A DNA stretch of 64,000 nucleotides from Nocardiopsis_B sediminis. GTDB taxonomy: Bacteria > Actinomycetota > Actinomycetes > Streptosporangiales > Streptosporangiaceae. The position numbers and the translations under genes were made by a program. Positions 6,526 to 15,808 of the stretch are shown here, in pieces. The notes beneath the pieces are model-generated. The model saw only the letters and a program-made list of their open reading frames with translations. It was not told the DNA's origin and searched no databases. The stretch covers positions 75,859 to 139,858 of the forward strand of contig NZ_JBHSBH010000006.1 in NCBI RefSeq assembly GCF_042650565.1, given 5' to 3'. Numbering within the stretch: position 1 is the first letter of the stretch; each line of letters begins with the position of its first letter.

Positions 6526-9357
6526 GTGCCACCCAAGAAGGGCAGCGCCGGCGAGAACGGCTCGAAGGAAACGGGACACAACGGCGGCGGCAACCGCCTG
6601 GTGATCGTCGAGTCGCCCGCCAAGGCCAAGACCATCGCCGGCTACCTCGGCCGGGGATACGTCGTGGAGTCCAGCATCGGCCACATCCGTGACCTGCCCA
6701 ACAAGGCCGCGGAGATCCCGGCCCGCTATAAAGGCGAACCCTGGGCGCGGCTGGGCGTCAACGTCGACAACGCCTTCGAGCCGCTCTATGTCGTCAACTC
6801 CGACAAGAAGGCGCACGTCAAGAAGCTCAAGGAGCTGATGGCCGACGCCGACGAGCTCTACCTCGCCACAGATGAGGACCGCGAGGGCGAGGCCATCGCC
6901 TGGCACCTGCGCGAGGAGCTCAACCCGAAGATCCCGGTCAAGCGCATGGTGTTCAACGAGATCACCAAGGACGCCATCCGGCGCGCCGCCGAGAACACCC
7001 GCGACCTCAACCTGCCCTTGGTCAACGCCCAGGAGACCCGCCGGATCCTCGACCGCCTCTACGGCTACGAAGTGTCCCCGGTGCTGTGGAAGAAGGTCAT
7101 GCCGAAGCTCTCGGCGGGCCGCGTGCAGTCCGTCGCCACCCGGCTGGTCGTCGAGCGCGAGCGGGAGCGCATCGCGTTCACCCCGGCCGAGTACTGGGGC
7201 CTCAAGGCCGTGTTCGACGCCATGGGCGGCGCCCCGGCCGAGGACCCCTCCACGTTCGTCGCGCACCTGGTGTCGGTCGACGGCGCCCGCGTGGCCGTGG
7301 GCCGCGACTTCACCGCCCAGGGCGTGCTGCGCTCCGCCGAGGGCATGCTGCACCTCGACGAGACCGCCGCCCGTTCCCTGGCCGCCCGCCTGGAGGGCGC
7401 CGACTATGCGGTGCGGTCGGTCGAGCGCAAGCCCTACAAGCGCTCGCCCTACGCCCCGTTCCGCACCACCACCCTCCAGCAGGAGGCGTCGCGCAAGCTC
7501 AACCTGTCGGCGAAGCAGACCATGCAGGTGGCGCAGCGGCTCTATGAGAACGGCTACATCACCTACATGCGCACCGACAGCACCACGCTGTCGGACAGCG
7601 CCGTCGCCGCCGCCCGCGACCAGGCGGCCCGCCTGTACGGCGCCGACCACGTGCCCGCCAAGCCGCGCGTCTACGCCAGCAAGGTGAAGAACGCGCAGGA
7701 GGCCCACGAGGCGATCCGCCCCGCCGGCGACTCCTTCCGCACCCCCGCCGAGACCGGCCTGAGCGGCGCGGAGTTCCGGCTCTACGAACTGATCTGGAAG
7801 CGCACCGTCGCCTCCCAGATGAAGGACGCCGTGGGCGAGTCCGTCACGGTGAAGGTCGCCGGCACCTCCAGCACGGGGGAGCTGGCCGAGTTCACCGCCA
7901 CGGGCAAGATCATCACCTTCCACGGGTTCCTCAAGGCCTACGTCGAGGGCGCCGACGACCCCAACGCCGAGCTCGACGACCGCGAGCGGCGGCTGCCGCC
8001 GGTCGACGAGGGCGACCCGCTCAAGGCCGAGCAGCTCGAAGCCGAGGGCCACAGCACCCGTCCGCCGGCGCGCTACACCGAGGCGAGCCTGGTCAAGGAG
8101 CTGGAGGACCGCGAGATCGGCCGGCCCTCCACCTACGCGTCGATCATCGGCACCATCCTCGACCGCGGCTACGTGTTCAAGAAGGGCTCGGCGCTGGTGC
8201 CGTCCTTCCTGGCGTTCGCCGTGGTGCAGCTGCTGGAGCGGCACTTCGGCAACCTGGTCGACTACGACTTCACCGCGCGCATGGAGGACATGCTCGACGA
8301 CATCGCGCGCGGCGAGACCGAGAGCGTGCCGTGGCTGCGGCGGTTCTACTTCGGCTCCGGCGGCGAGACCGGCCTCAAGGAGCTGGTCGGCGACCAGCTC
8401 GGCGAGATCGACCCCAAGGAGGTCAGCTCCTTCCCGCTGCCCGGCACCGACATCATGATCCGGGTCGGCCGCTACGGGCCCTACATGGAGCGCGACGGAC
8501 AGCGGGTGAACGTCCCCGAGGACCTCGCCCCCGACGAGCTGACCGAGGAGAAGGCCGAGGAGCTGTTCGCCCAGCCCAGCGGCGACCGCGAGCTGGGCAC
8601 CGACCCCGCCACCGGGCGGCCCGTCGTGGCCCGCAACGGCCGCTTCGGCCCCTACGTCACCGAGGTCCTGGAGGAGCCCGCCGCCGACTCCGAGGCCAAG
8701 CCCAAGGCGAAGTCGAAGGCGGCGGTGAAGCCGCGCACGGCGTCGCTGCTGAAGTCGATGTCCCTCGACACCATCACCCTCGACGACGCGCTGCGGCTGC
8801 TGTCGCTGCCGCGGGTGGTCGGCGAGATCGACGACGAGCCGGTCACTGCGCAGAACGGCCGGTTCGGGCCGTACCTGAAGAAGGGCACCGACAGCCGCTC
8901 GCTGGAGACCGAGGAGCAGATGTTCACGGTCACCATCGACGAGGCCAAGGAGATCTTCGCCAAGCCCAAGCAGCGGGGGCGCCGCGCCGCGGCCTCGGCC
9001 CCGCTGCGCGAGCTGGGCAAGGACGCCGCCACCGGCAGCCCGATGGTCATCAAGGACGGCAGGTTCGGCCCCTACGTGACCGACGGCGAGACCAACGCCT
9101 CACTGCGCAAGGGCGACGACGTCGAGTCGATCACCGATGAGCGCGCCTCGGAGCTGCTGGCCGAGCGCCGGGCCAAGGCGCCCGCCAAGAAGACCGCCGC
9201 GAAGAAGGCGCCGGCCAAGAAGCCGGCCGCCAAGAAGTCCACGGCGAAGTCCGGCACGTCCGCGTCCGGCACGGCGAAGTCCGGCACCACCAAGGCGAGC
9301 GGGACGAGAAGGACCGCCGCCTCCCGGGCGGCCAAGGACGGCACCCCGAAGTCCTAG
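6526..9357 (+). CDS. topA: DNA topoisomerase I (type IA)
   Basis: TopA relaxes negatively supercoiled DNA by single-strand cleavage through a 5'-phosphotyrosine. The 943-residue product has the TOPRIM domain near residues 24-140 (IVESPAKAKTIAGYLGRGY and the acidic DEDREGEAIAWHL), the active-site loop YITYMRTDSTTL with Tyr347, and RPSTYASIIGTILDRGYV near 530. Three RFGPY repeat modules follow at about 655, 710 and 785, typical of actinobacterial TopA. In place of zinc fingers it ends in a Lys/Ala-rich tail (AKKTAAKKAPAKKPAAKK), as in Streptomyces and mycobacteria, where the tail aids processivity. Start: GTG with AGGGGAAG about 5 bases upstream. It is transcribed divergently from the DUF5703 gene. 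Confidence 0.98.
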   Translation: MPPKKGSAGENGSKETGHNGGGNRLVIVESPAKAKTIAGYLGRGYVVESSIGHIRDLPNKAAEIPARYKGEPWARLGVNVDNAFEPLYVVNSDKKAHVKKLKELMADADELYLATDEDREGEAIAWHLREELNPKIPVKRMVFNEITKDAIRRAAENTRDLNLPLVNAQETRRILDRLYGYEVSPVLWKKVMPKLSAGRVQSVATRLVVERERERIAFTPAEYWGLKAVFDAMGGAPAEDPSTFVAHLVSVDGARVAVGRDFTAQGVLRSAEGMLHLDETAARSLAARLEGADYAVRSVERKPYKRSPYAPFRTTTLQQEASRKLNLSAKQTMQVAQRLYENGYITYMRTDSTTLSDSAVAAARDQAARLYGADHVPAKPRVYASKVKNAQEAHEAIRPAGDSFRTPAETGLSGAEFRLYELIWKRTVASQMKDAVGESVTVKVAGTSSTGELAEFTATGKIITFHGFLKAYVEGADDPNAELDDRERRLPPVDEGDPLKAEQLEAEGHSTRPPARYTEASLVKELEDREIGRPSTYASIIGTILDRGYVFKKGSALVPSFLAFAVVQLLERHFGNLVDYDFTARMEDMLDDIARGETESVPWLRRFYFGSGGETGLKELVGDQLGEIDPKEVSSFPLPGTDIMIRVGRYGPYMERDGQRVNVPEDLAPDELTEEKAEELFAQPSGDRELGTDPATGRPVVARNGRFGPYVTEVLEEPAADSEAKPKAKSKAAVKPRTASLLKSMSLDTITLDDALRLLSLPRVVGEIDDEPVTAQNGRFGPYLKKGTDSRSLETEEQMFTVTIDEAKEIFAKPKQRGRRAAASAPLRELGKDAATGSPMVIKDGRFGPYVTDGETNASLRKGDDVESITDERASELLAERRAKAPAKKTAAKKAPAKKPAAKKSTAKSGTSASGTAKSGTTKASGTRRTAASRAAKDGTPKS

Positions 9358-9368
9358 CGCTGCCCCCA

Positions 9369-9400
9369 GGGCACCGGCCGCCGCCCGCGGCCCGGTGCCC
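9369..9400 (+). terminator. topA terminator
   Basis: GGGCACCGG (9369-9377) pairs with CCGGTGCCC (9392-9400), with further GC pairing inside, 11 bases after the topA stop codon. Confidence 0.7.
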
Positions 9401-9670
9401 GCCGGTCCGCCGGGCCGTCGGCCGGCGGGGGAGAGGCAGGGGTGGCGCTATCGTCCGCCCGGCAGTACAGTGCCGCGGACACACCATCCGCGGGCGCGGC
9501 GGTCGCCGCCTCTCTCGAACCGGGGTGACCCTGCCCCGATGCGCCGCGGATCACCCCTGTTCCATCCCGGTGGCGGCCCCCGAGCCCCGCCCGGGACCAT
9601 CCCCTCCGCCGAGTGACGCCCCCCGTCCCGCAACCCCCGTCCGTACGCCGTCCTAGACCGGAACCGTCGA

Positions 9671-9676
9671 TAACCT
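9671..9676 (+). promoter_or_regulatory. -10-like TAACCT immediately before the MFS/tmk gene
   Basis: TAACCT ends 6 bases before the ATG at 9683 and no Shine-Dalgarno sequence is visible, so the mRNA may be leaderless. No good -35 box is seen. Confidence 0.4.
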
Positions 9677-9682
9677 TTCGCT

Positions 9683-11968
9683 ATGAGCAGATCTGCACCC
9701 CTTGGAGCGCCGGGCGAGGCGCGCAGTGTCCTTGCGAACAGGCCGTTCCGCCGCCTGTGGATCTCGCTGTCGCTGTCCAGCCTCGGCGACTGGCTCAGCC
9801 TGCTGGCCATGATGTCGCTGGCCGTGATCCTCACGCAGGGCTCCGCCCCGCTGGTCCAGTACTTCGCCGTCAGCGGCGTCGTCGCCCTCAAGCTCGCCCC
9901 CACGATCGTGCTCAGCCCCCTGGCGGGGCTGCTCGTCGACCGTGTCGACCGCCGGCTGACCATGGTCGTCGGCGACATCCTGCGCGGCGCCCTCTATATC
10001 TCCATCCCGATCGTCGGCGACCTGTGGTGGCTGCTCGCCGCCACCTTCCTGGCCGAGATCGTCGCCCTGTTCTGGACCCCGGCCAAGGACGCCACCGTCC
10101 CCGGCCTCGTGCCGAAGAAGCAGCTGGAAGAGGCCAACCGGCTCGGCCTGCTGACCACCTACGGCACCGCGCCGGTGGCGGCCGGGCTGTTCGCGGCGCT
10201 GGCGTCGGTCAGCTCCCTGCTCGGCGGGCTGATCCCGTCGATGGGCGTGCCCGAGGCCGACATCGCCCTCTACATCAACGGCGTCACCTTCTTCATTGCG
10301 GCGGCCGTCGTCTGGGGGCTGCCGGTCCCCAAGCGCGAGGCCCGCGCCGGGGCGGCCCCGCCCGCGCCGCCGGCGCCGCAGCAGGTCCCCCAGGTCGACC
10401 CCAATGAGCGCACCGCGCCCATCCCCGACCCCAACGCCCGCACGGCGGAGATCCCCGCCTCCGGCGACCCGATCGCCGCCACCGTCGAGGCGCCGGCGCT
10501 GCCCGACCCGGTCGAGCAGGCCGCCGAGCAGGCCAGGGCCAAGGCCGCGGCCAAGGCGGAACGCGAGAAGAACCGCTTCCGGCCCGAGAACGTGTTCCGC
10601 ACCATCTGGACGGATCGGCGCCACGCCGGGGCCACCCCCCTGATGCGCGGGCTGTTCCTGGGCATGCTCGGTGTGTTCGCCGCGGGCGGCGCGGTGGTCG
10701 GCGTGGCGCGCGTGCTCGTCGAGCGCCTGGGCGCCGGCAACGCCGGGTTCGGCGTGCTGTTCTGCGCCGTCTTCGCCGGGATGGCCTTCGGCATGTTCAT
10801 CGGCCAGCGGATCCTGCGCGACTTCAGCCGGCGCCGGCTGTTCGCACTGAGCATCGGCGTTTCGGGCCTGGCCCTGCTGCTCACCGGCCTCATCCCCAAC
10901 CTGGTGATGGCGGCCGTGCTGACTTCCGTCGTCGGCGTGGGCGCCGGCATCGCCTGGGTGATCGGCCTGACCGTGATCGGCCACGAGGTCGAGGACGACC
11001 TCCGCGGCCGCGCCTTCGCGTTCCTGCACGCCGCCGCGCGCATCGTGCTGCTGGTGTCGGCCGCGGTCGGCCCGCTGGTCGCGGGAGTGATCGGCGATCA
11101 CCGGATCCAGGTGCGCGAACTCGGCTACGACTTCCTCGGCACCGGCGCGGTGCTCATCATCACCGCGCTGCTGGTGCTGGTCGTGGCGTTCGTCTCCTAC
11201 CGGCAGGTGGCGGAGGAGACCGAGGTCTCCTTGTTCACCGAGCTGGCCGCCGCCCTGCGCGGCGTCCCGGTGGCCGTGGAGAAGGACGAGGAGCGGCTTC
11301 CGGGCACCTTCATCGTCCTGGAGGGCGGCGAGGGCGCCGGTAAGTCCACCCAGGCCGGGCAGCTGTCGGTGTGGCTGCGCGACGAGGGCTTCGAGGTGGT
11401 CCCCACCCGTGAGCCGGGCTCGACCAAGCTCGGCATGCGGCTGCGCGCGCTCCTGCTCGACAAGGAGCACACGGGCATGTCGCCGCGGGCCGAGGCCCTG
11501 CTGTACGCGGCCGACCGGGCCGACCACGTCGGCGAGGTCATCCTGCCCGCGCTGCGGCGCGGCGCCATCGTCATCAGCGACCGCTACATCGACTCCACCC
11601 TCGCCTACCAGGGCGCCGGCCGCGAGCTCGACGCCGCCGAGATCGAGCGGGTCAACGCCTGGGCCACCGACGGCCTCACGCCGCACCTGACCGTGCTGCT
11701 GGACCTCCCGCCGGACGAGGGCCTGGCCCGCCTGGGCGGGTCCACCGACCGCATCGAGTCGGAGTCCGCGGAGTTCCACGGCCGGGTGCGCAAGGGCTTC
11801 CGCGAGCTGGCCGAACGCGACCCCGGCCGCTACCTCGTGCTCGACGCCCGCGAGCCGCAGGAGCAGATCCTGCGCGAGATCCAGCGGCGGGTGCGCCCGC
11901 TGCTGCCCGACCCGGTCCCGCAGGACGCCGAGGCGATCACCGGGATGATGCCGATCATCAAGGACTGA
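9683..11968 (+). CDS. tmk: fused MFS transporter / thymidylate kinase
   Basis: Two proteins are fused in one 761-residue frame. Residues about 15-215 and 310-520 form a 12-helix major-facilitator unit of the drug/nucleoside exporter kind, interrupted by a Pro/Ala/Glu-rich cytoplasmic loop (about 216-300). From about residue 538 a complete dTMP kinase follows: P-loop GGEGAGKST (547-555), TREPGST, the LID/DR(Y/W) region ISDRYIDSTLAYQGAG, and a DLPPDEGLARLG strand. It phosphorylates dTMP to dTDP for DNA synthesis. This architecture is known in actinobacteria; what the transporter moves is not known. It sits between topA and holB, the usual replication-related neighbourhood. The start looks leaderless. 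Confidence 0.93.
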   Translation: MSRSAPLGAPGEARSVLANRPFRRLWISLSLSSLGDWLSLLAMMSLAVILTQGSAPLVQYFAVSGVVALKLAPTIVLSPLAGLLVDRVDRRLTMVVGDILRGALYISIPIVGDLWWLLAATFLAEIVALFWTPAKDATVPGLVPKKQLEEANRLGLLTTYGTAPVAAGLFAALASVSSLLGGLIPSMGVPEADIALYINGVTFFIAAAVVWGLPVPKREARAGAAPPAPPAPQQVPQVDPNERTAPIPDPNARTAEIPASGDPIAATVEAPALPDPVEQAAEQARAKAAAKAEREKNRFRPENVFRTIWTDRRHAGATPLMRGLFLGMLGVFAAGGAVVGVARVLVERLGAGNAGFGVLFCAVFAGMAFGMFIGQRILRDFSRRRLFALSIGVSGLALLLTGLIPNLVMAAVLTSVVGVGAGIAWVIGLTVIGHEVEDDLRGRAFAFLHAAARIVLLVSAAVGPLVAGVIGDHRIQVRELGYDFLGTGAVLIITALLVLVVAFVSYRQVAEETEVSLFTELAAALRGVPVAVEKDEERLPGTFIVLEGGEGAGKSTQAGQLSVWLRDEGFEVVPTREPGSTKLGMRLRALLLDKEHTGMSPRAEALLYAADRADHVGEVILPALRRGAIVISDRYIDSTLAYQGAGRELDAAEIERVNAWATDGLTPHLTVLLDLPPDEGLARLGGSTDRIESESAEFHGRVRKGFRELAERDPGRYLVLDAREPQEQILREIQRRVRPLLPDPVPQDAEAITGMMPIIKD

Positions 11969-12022
11969 CGGTCATCGAGGACTGACGGCGCCCTTCCGGT
12001 GCCGGTACCACCTCCACCACCT

Positions 12023-12057
12023 CGGGACCCCGGGACGGCCACCGTCCCGGGGTCCCG
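12023..12057 (+). terminator. terminator after MFS/tmk gene
   Basis: A perfect 15-bp stem (12023-12037 with 12043-12057, loop GCCAC) is followed by GGTTTTCCC, 54 bases past the stop codon. Confidence 0.85.
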
Positions 12058-12106
12058 GGTTTTCCCGGGTCTGTGGACTCGCCCCACGGCCGTCCTCCGT
12101 TCCTCC

Positions 12107-12112
12107 TATGCT
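12107..12112 (+). promoter_or_regulatory. -10-like TATGCT before holB
   Basis: TATGCT ends 9 bases before the ATG at 12122, so the transcript would start at or just before the initiation codon. No clear -35 box and no Shine-Dalgarno are seen. Confidence 0.4.
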
Positions 12113-12121
12113 GGGGGCACG

Positions 12122-13283
12122 ATGAGCGTCTTCGACGACCTGGTGGGCCAGGACACGGTGGTCGGCCAGCTCGGCGCCGCCGCGGCAGCNNNNNCTGGCC
12201 GGCGGTTCCGGCGGCGGCATGACCCACGCCTGGCTGTTCACCGGCCCCCCGGGGTCCGGGCGGGCCGAGGCCGCCCGGGCCTTCGCCGCCGCCCTGCAAT
12301 GCCCCGATGGCGGGTGCGGCCACTGCGACTCCTGCCACCAGGTGCTCGCCGGGACCCACCCCGATGTCCTCTACGTGCGCCCCAGCGGGCTGAGCTTCGG
12401 CGTCGACAAAACCCGCGACCTCGTCCTGCGGGCGGCCTCGCGGCCCACCGGCGGGCGGTTCCGGGTGGTGCTCTTCGAAGACGCCGACCGCGCCACCGAA
12501 GCCGCCTCCAACGCCCTGCTCAAAGCGGTCGAGGAGCCCTCACCGCGCACGGTGTGGCTGCTGTGCACGCCCACCGCCGAGGACCTGCTCGTCACCATCC
12601 GCTCCCGCTGCCGCCTGGTCACCCTGCGCACCCCGCCCACCCGCGCGGTGGTCGACGCCCTGGTCCGCGACGGCGTCGACCCCGGCGCCGCGGCCGATGC
12701 CGCGCGGGCCGCCGCCGGGCAGGTCGATCGCGCCCGCCGGCTGGCCGCCGACCCCGGCGCGCGCGAGCGCCGCTCGGAGGTGCTGTCCATCCCCGCGCGC
12801 CTCGACGGCATCGGCGCCTGCGTGTCGGCCGCCGCGCGCCTCTACGAGCTCGCCGAGGCCGAGGCGAAGGCCATCACCGGCGCCCTCGACGACCAGGAGC
12901 GCACCGACCTCAAGGCGGCGTTCGGCGAGGGCTCCACCGGCAAGGGCGTCGCCAAGGCGGTGCGCGGCGCCGCCGGCGCGCTGAAGGACCTGGAGGAGCA
13001 GCAGAAGCGCCGGGCCACCCGCATCAAGCGCGACACCTACGACCTCGCCCTGATGGACCTCGTGGCGTTCTACCGCGACGTCCTCGCCATCCAGATGGGC
13101 GCCGGTGTGGAGCGGTCCACCGGTTCCCACGAGGCCGACCTCACCCGGGTCGCCCGCGCCTCGACCCCCCGTGCCACCCTGCGCCGGATCGACGCGATCA
13201 TGGAGTGCCGCGAGCGCATCGGCGCCAACGTGCACCCGCAGATCGCCATGGAGGCCATGACCGCGGCGCTCTATCTGGGATGA
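12122..13283 (+). CDS. holB: DNA polymerase III delta' subunit, broken by assembly gap
   Basis: Delta' is part of the clamp-loader complex that places the beta clamp on primed DNA. The frame starts MSVFDDLVGQDTVVGQL, enters a run of five N (12190-12194), and resumes one frame over as LAGGSGGGMTHAWLFTGPPGSGR. The shift comes from the gap: to keep frame, the true gap length must leave remainder 1 when divided by 3, not 5. After the gap are the degenerate P-loop GPPGSGR (no catalytic Lys, as expected for delta'), a Cys4 zinc knuckle CxxGGCGHCDSCH, DADRATEAASNALLK, and the SRC-like RSRCRLVTL. About 385 residues in total, usual for the family. It is probably an intact gene in the organism. Confidence 0.92.
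12190..12194. other. assembly gap (5 N) inside holB
   Basis: Five N follow GCGGCAGC in a run of Ala codons. Five is probably a placeholder length, since it destroys an otherwise continuous reading frame. Confidence 0.95.
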
Positions 13284-13295
13284 CCCCCGTGACAC

Positions 13296-13364
13296 CGCAT
13301 CCGGGCCGGCCGCGGGCCGCAGCCGACGATCCGCGGCCCGCGGTGCGCCCGGCCCCCGGATGCG
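13296..13364. terminator. bidirectional terminator between holB and a convergent gene
   Basis: CGCATCCGGG (13296-13305) pairs with CCCGGATGCG (13355-13364), and inside it CGCGGGCCGC (13311-13320) pairs with GCGGCCCGCG (13333-13342). The structure lies between the holB stop and the stop of the minus-strand gene ending at 13370. Confidence 0.75.
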
Positions 13365-13369
13365 CCCGG

Positions 13370-13678
13370 CTACCCCGTGCGCACGATGGCGGCCCCGAGC
13401 ACGCCGTCGCCGTCCTCGAACCAGACCGCCGACAGCGGGGGGACATGCCCGCCCACCGTGTCCGGGCGGCGGGCGCACGTGCAGTGTTCCCGGGTCACGC
13501 TCACCTCCTCGCTCGGCTCCGCCGGCCCCGCCAGAGGGCCTGCGGCCGGAGGCGGCGCCAACTCCGCTCGCTCGTCGGCTCGCCGTTCGGGGGCCACAGG
13601 CCGGCGGCACGCCGTGCAGCTCGCCTCGGGCGCGGGCCGGTGCCTGGCCCCGATGGGCGTGAACCGGTGCTGGAGCAT
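13370..13678 (-). CDS. small Cys-containing hypothetical protein
   Basis: No family recognised. The 102-residue product starts MLQHRFTPIGARH and carries two cysteine pairs, SCTACRR near residue 22 and HCTCARR near 67, which could bind a metal, then ends with a hydrophobic segment VPPLSAVWFEDGDGVLGAAIV. An excellent ribosome site (GGAAGGGAG, 6 bases before the ATG) supports this start although the frame is open further upstream. It is convergent with holB and divergent from the hydrolase gene. Confidence 0.6.
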   Translation of the reverse strand: MLQHRFTPIGARHRPAPEASCTACRRPVAPERRADERAELAPPPAAGPLAGPAEPSEEVSVTREHCTCARRPDTVGGHVPPLSAVWFEDGDGVLGAAIVRTG

Positions 13679-13866
13679 GTCGTTCTCCCTTCCGGTGACC
13701 TGTCTACGCCGCGCCCCGTGCCCGGGTCCGCCACTCGCGCACGGACACCGCGGCGCGGACACCGATCCGGATCCCGGACACGCGCAATGGGGGGTTACGG
13801 CCCCACGAACACGGGACCGGAACCGGCACCGGGACCGCCCGCCGACACCGACACGAACGGGGCTGC

Positions 13867-15408
13867 GTGAACACGAAGCGATGGGCGCGCGGCGCCGCTC
13901 CGGCGGCGCTGGCCGCCCTCTTGGCGGCGGGGTGCACCCCCGCCCCCTCCGGCGACGGCACCGGCGCCGGCTCCGACCCGCTCGCGGAGTTCCACGCCCA
14001 GGAGATCTCCTGGGAACAGTGCGACGCCGGGTTCGAGTGCGGCACCTACGACGTGCCGCTCGACTACGAGGACCCCGGCGGCGCGCGGCTGTCGATCGCG
14101 GTCAAGCGGCTGCCCGCCACGGGCGACCGCGAGGGCTCCCTGCTCATCAACCCCGGCGGCCCCGGCGGGTCGGGCTACGACTACGCCGGCTCCGCCACCG
14201 GGGTCGTCAGCGAGCAGGTCCGCGAGCGCTACGACGTGGTCGGCTTCGACCCGCGGGGCGTGGGCCGCAGCTCCCCGGTCACCTGCCTGGACCGCGCGCA
14301 GCTCGACGACTTCCTCGGCGCCGAGTACGACAGCGAGGACGGCGACTCCGACTCCGCCGAGCTGACCGACGACGGCCTGCGCCAGATGGAGCAGGGCAAC
14401 CGCGACTTCGTCGACGCCTGCTGGGACTCCTCCGGCGACCTCCTGCCGCACGTGGGCACCGCCGACGTCGCCCGCGACATGGACGTGCTGCGCGCGGTGC
14501 TCGGCGACGACCGCCTCACCTACCTCGGCAAGTCCTACGGCACCTACATCGGCACGGTCTACGCCGACCTCTTCCCCGACCGGGTACGCGCCCTCGTGCT
14601 CGACGGCGCCCTGGACCCGTCGGTGAACCAGCTGGAGCTGAGCGTGCAGCAGGCCACCGGGTTCGAGACCGCCCTGCGGGCGTTCATCACCGACTGCCTG
14701 GACCGGGCGGACTGCCCGCTCGGCGGCCCCGACGACACGGTCGGATCCGCGACCGGCCGGATCGAGGGCCTGCTCGCCGACGCCGCCCGGGAGCCGCTGC
14801 GCAACGACCTCGGCGATGGCCGCGAGGTCAACCGTGCTCGGGTCGAGACCGGGATCGTGGCCGCCCTCTACAGCGAGACCTTCTGGCCGCAGGTGCGCAC
14901 CGCCCTCGCCGACGCCTTCGACGGCGACGGCACCGCCCTGCTGCGCCTCGGCGACCGCCTCTACGACCGCGGCTCCGAGCGGGCCTATGAGAACTCCACC
15001 GCCGCGCTCGTCGCCGTCAACTGCGCCGACCACCCCAGCCCGCGCGACATCGGCGACTACGAGGAGGCGGCGGCCGAGGCCGCGGAGGAGTCCCCCATCT
15101 TCGGGCCCACCCTCGCCTGGGGCGCGCTGCCGTGCGCGTACTGGCCCGAGGAGGCGGTGGCGGAGCCGGCACCGCTGACCGGTGCCGGGGCCGACCCGAT
15201 CCTGGTGGTGGGGACCACCCGCGACCCCGCCACCCCCTACGAGTGGTCCGAGGCGCTGGCCGGGCGGCTCGAATCCGGGGTGCTGCTGACCCGCGAGGGC
15301 GACGGCCACACCGCCTACCGGACCGGCGACGACTGCATCGACGCGGCGGTCGACGCCTACCTGCTCGCCGGCGAGGTCCCCGAGGACGGCACGGTCTGCC
15401 GGGAGTGA
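13867..15408 (+). CDS. TAP-like alpha/beta-hydrolase lipoprotein (tripeptidyl aminopeptidase type)
   Basis: This 513-residue enzyme resembles the secreted tripeptidyl aminopeptidases (Slp/Tap, S33) of Streptomyces, which release peptides from the N-terminus of proteins outside the cell. It has a lipoprotein signal peptide with lipobox LAAGC (Cys24). The oxyanion region is NPGGPGGSGYDYAG near residue 97, the nucleophile elbow GKSYGTYIGT (Ser near 222), and the C-terminal TAP-like domain has TRDPATPYEWS and the catalytic His in EGDGHTAY near 480. An Asp in PILVVGTTRDPATP precedes it as expected. GTG start 13867. It is a single gene between the small Cys protein and tRNA-Thr. Confidence 0.88.
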   Translation: MNTKRWARGAAPAALAALLAAGCTPAPSGDGTGAGSDPLAEFHAQEISWEQCDAGFECGTYDVPLDYEDPGGARLSIAVKRLPATGDREGSLLINPGGPGGSGYDYAGSATGVVSEQVRERYDVVGFDPRGVGRSSPVTCLDRAQLDDFLGAEYDSEDGDSDSAELTDDGLRQMEQGNRDFVDACWDSSGDLLPHVGTADVARDMDVLRAVLGDDRLTYLGKSYGTYIGTVYADLFPDRVRALVLDGALDPSVNQLELSVQQATGFETALRAFITDCLDRADCPLGGPDDTVGSATGRIEGLLADAAREPLRNDLGDGREVNRARVETGIVAALYSETFWPQVRTALADAFDGDGTALLRLGDRLYDRGSERAYENSTAALVAVNCADHPSPRDIGDYEEAAAEAAEESPIFGPTLAWGALPCAYWPEEAVAEPAPLTGAGADPILVVGTTRDPATPYEWSEALAGRLESGVLLTREGDGHTAYRTGDDCIDAAVDAYLLAGEVPEDGTVCRE

Positions 15409-15449
15409 CGGCGGGTTCGGTGACCGATCGGGGGGCCGATCGGGGGGCC

Positions 15450-15476
15450 GGCGGGAGCCGCCGCGGGGCTCCCGCC
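15450..15476 (+). terminator. hydrolase gene terminator
   Basis: GGCGGGAGCC (15450-15459) pairs perfectly with GGCTCCCGCC (15467-15476) over a 7-base loop, 42 bases past the stop. A tandem CCGATCGGGGGG lies just before it. Confidence 0.75.
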
Positions 15477-15505
15477 ACACGGTGCCGGGCGGTCGCGGGA
15501 CCCGC

Positions 15506-15511
15506 TAGAAT
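15506..15511 (+). promoter_or_regulatory. -10 box of the tRNA-Thr gene
   Basis: TAGAAT lies 40 bases before the tRNA 5' end; no clear -35 partner is seen. Confidence 0.45.
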
Positions 15512-15550
15512 GGTGGCGCTCCGCGTGAAGCGGGGCCCCATTGGGACAGC

Positions 15551-15623
15551 GCCGCCTTAGCTCAGTCGGCAGAGCGATTCACTCGTAATGAATAGGTCGT
15601 CGGTTCGATTCCGACAGGCGGCT
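15551..15623 (+). tRNA. tRNA-Thr (anticodon CGT)
   Basis: A 73-base cloverleaf: acceptor arms GCCGCCT and AGGCGGC with discriminator T, D-arm containing GCTCAGTCGGCAGAGC, anticodon stem ATTCA/TGAAT with loop CTCGTAA (anticodon CGT, reading ACG), a short variable loop, and T-arm GTCGGTTCGATTCCGAC. The 3' CCA is not encoded. ACG is a frequent Thr codon in this GC-rich DNA. Confidence 0.96.
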
Positions 15624-15808
15624 CGGATGAGGGTCCGGACCAGGTCGCGGGAGCGGCCGGGTACCGGGCCCTTCGTCGTATCCACCCCCGCGCCCTCCGT
15701 AGCGGCGGCCCTGTGGCCGCAACGTCGATACGGTACATATCGCACTGTGTTCCTTGCCCTGGCCGCCGGCGGCGCGGGCCGGGCCTGTCCGCCCCGAGGA
15801 GCTTGAGG

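Noticed and set aside
9653..11779. A 708-codon open frame on the minus strand opposite the MFS/tmk gene
   Set aside because: It mirrors codon positions of a well-supported gene in GC-rich DNA; composition (Gly/Gln/His/Arg-rich) matches no protein family.
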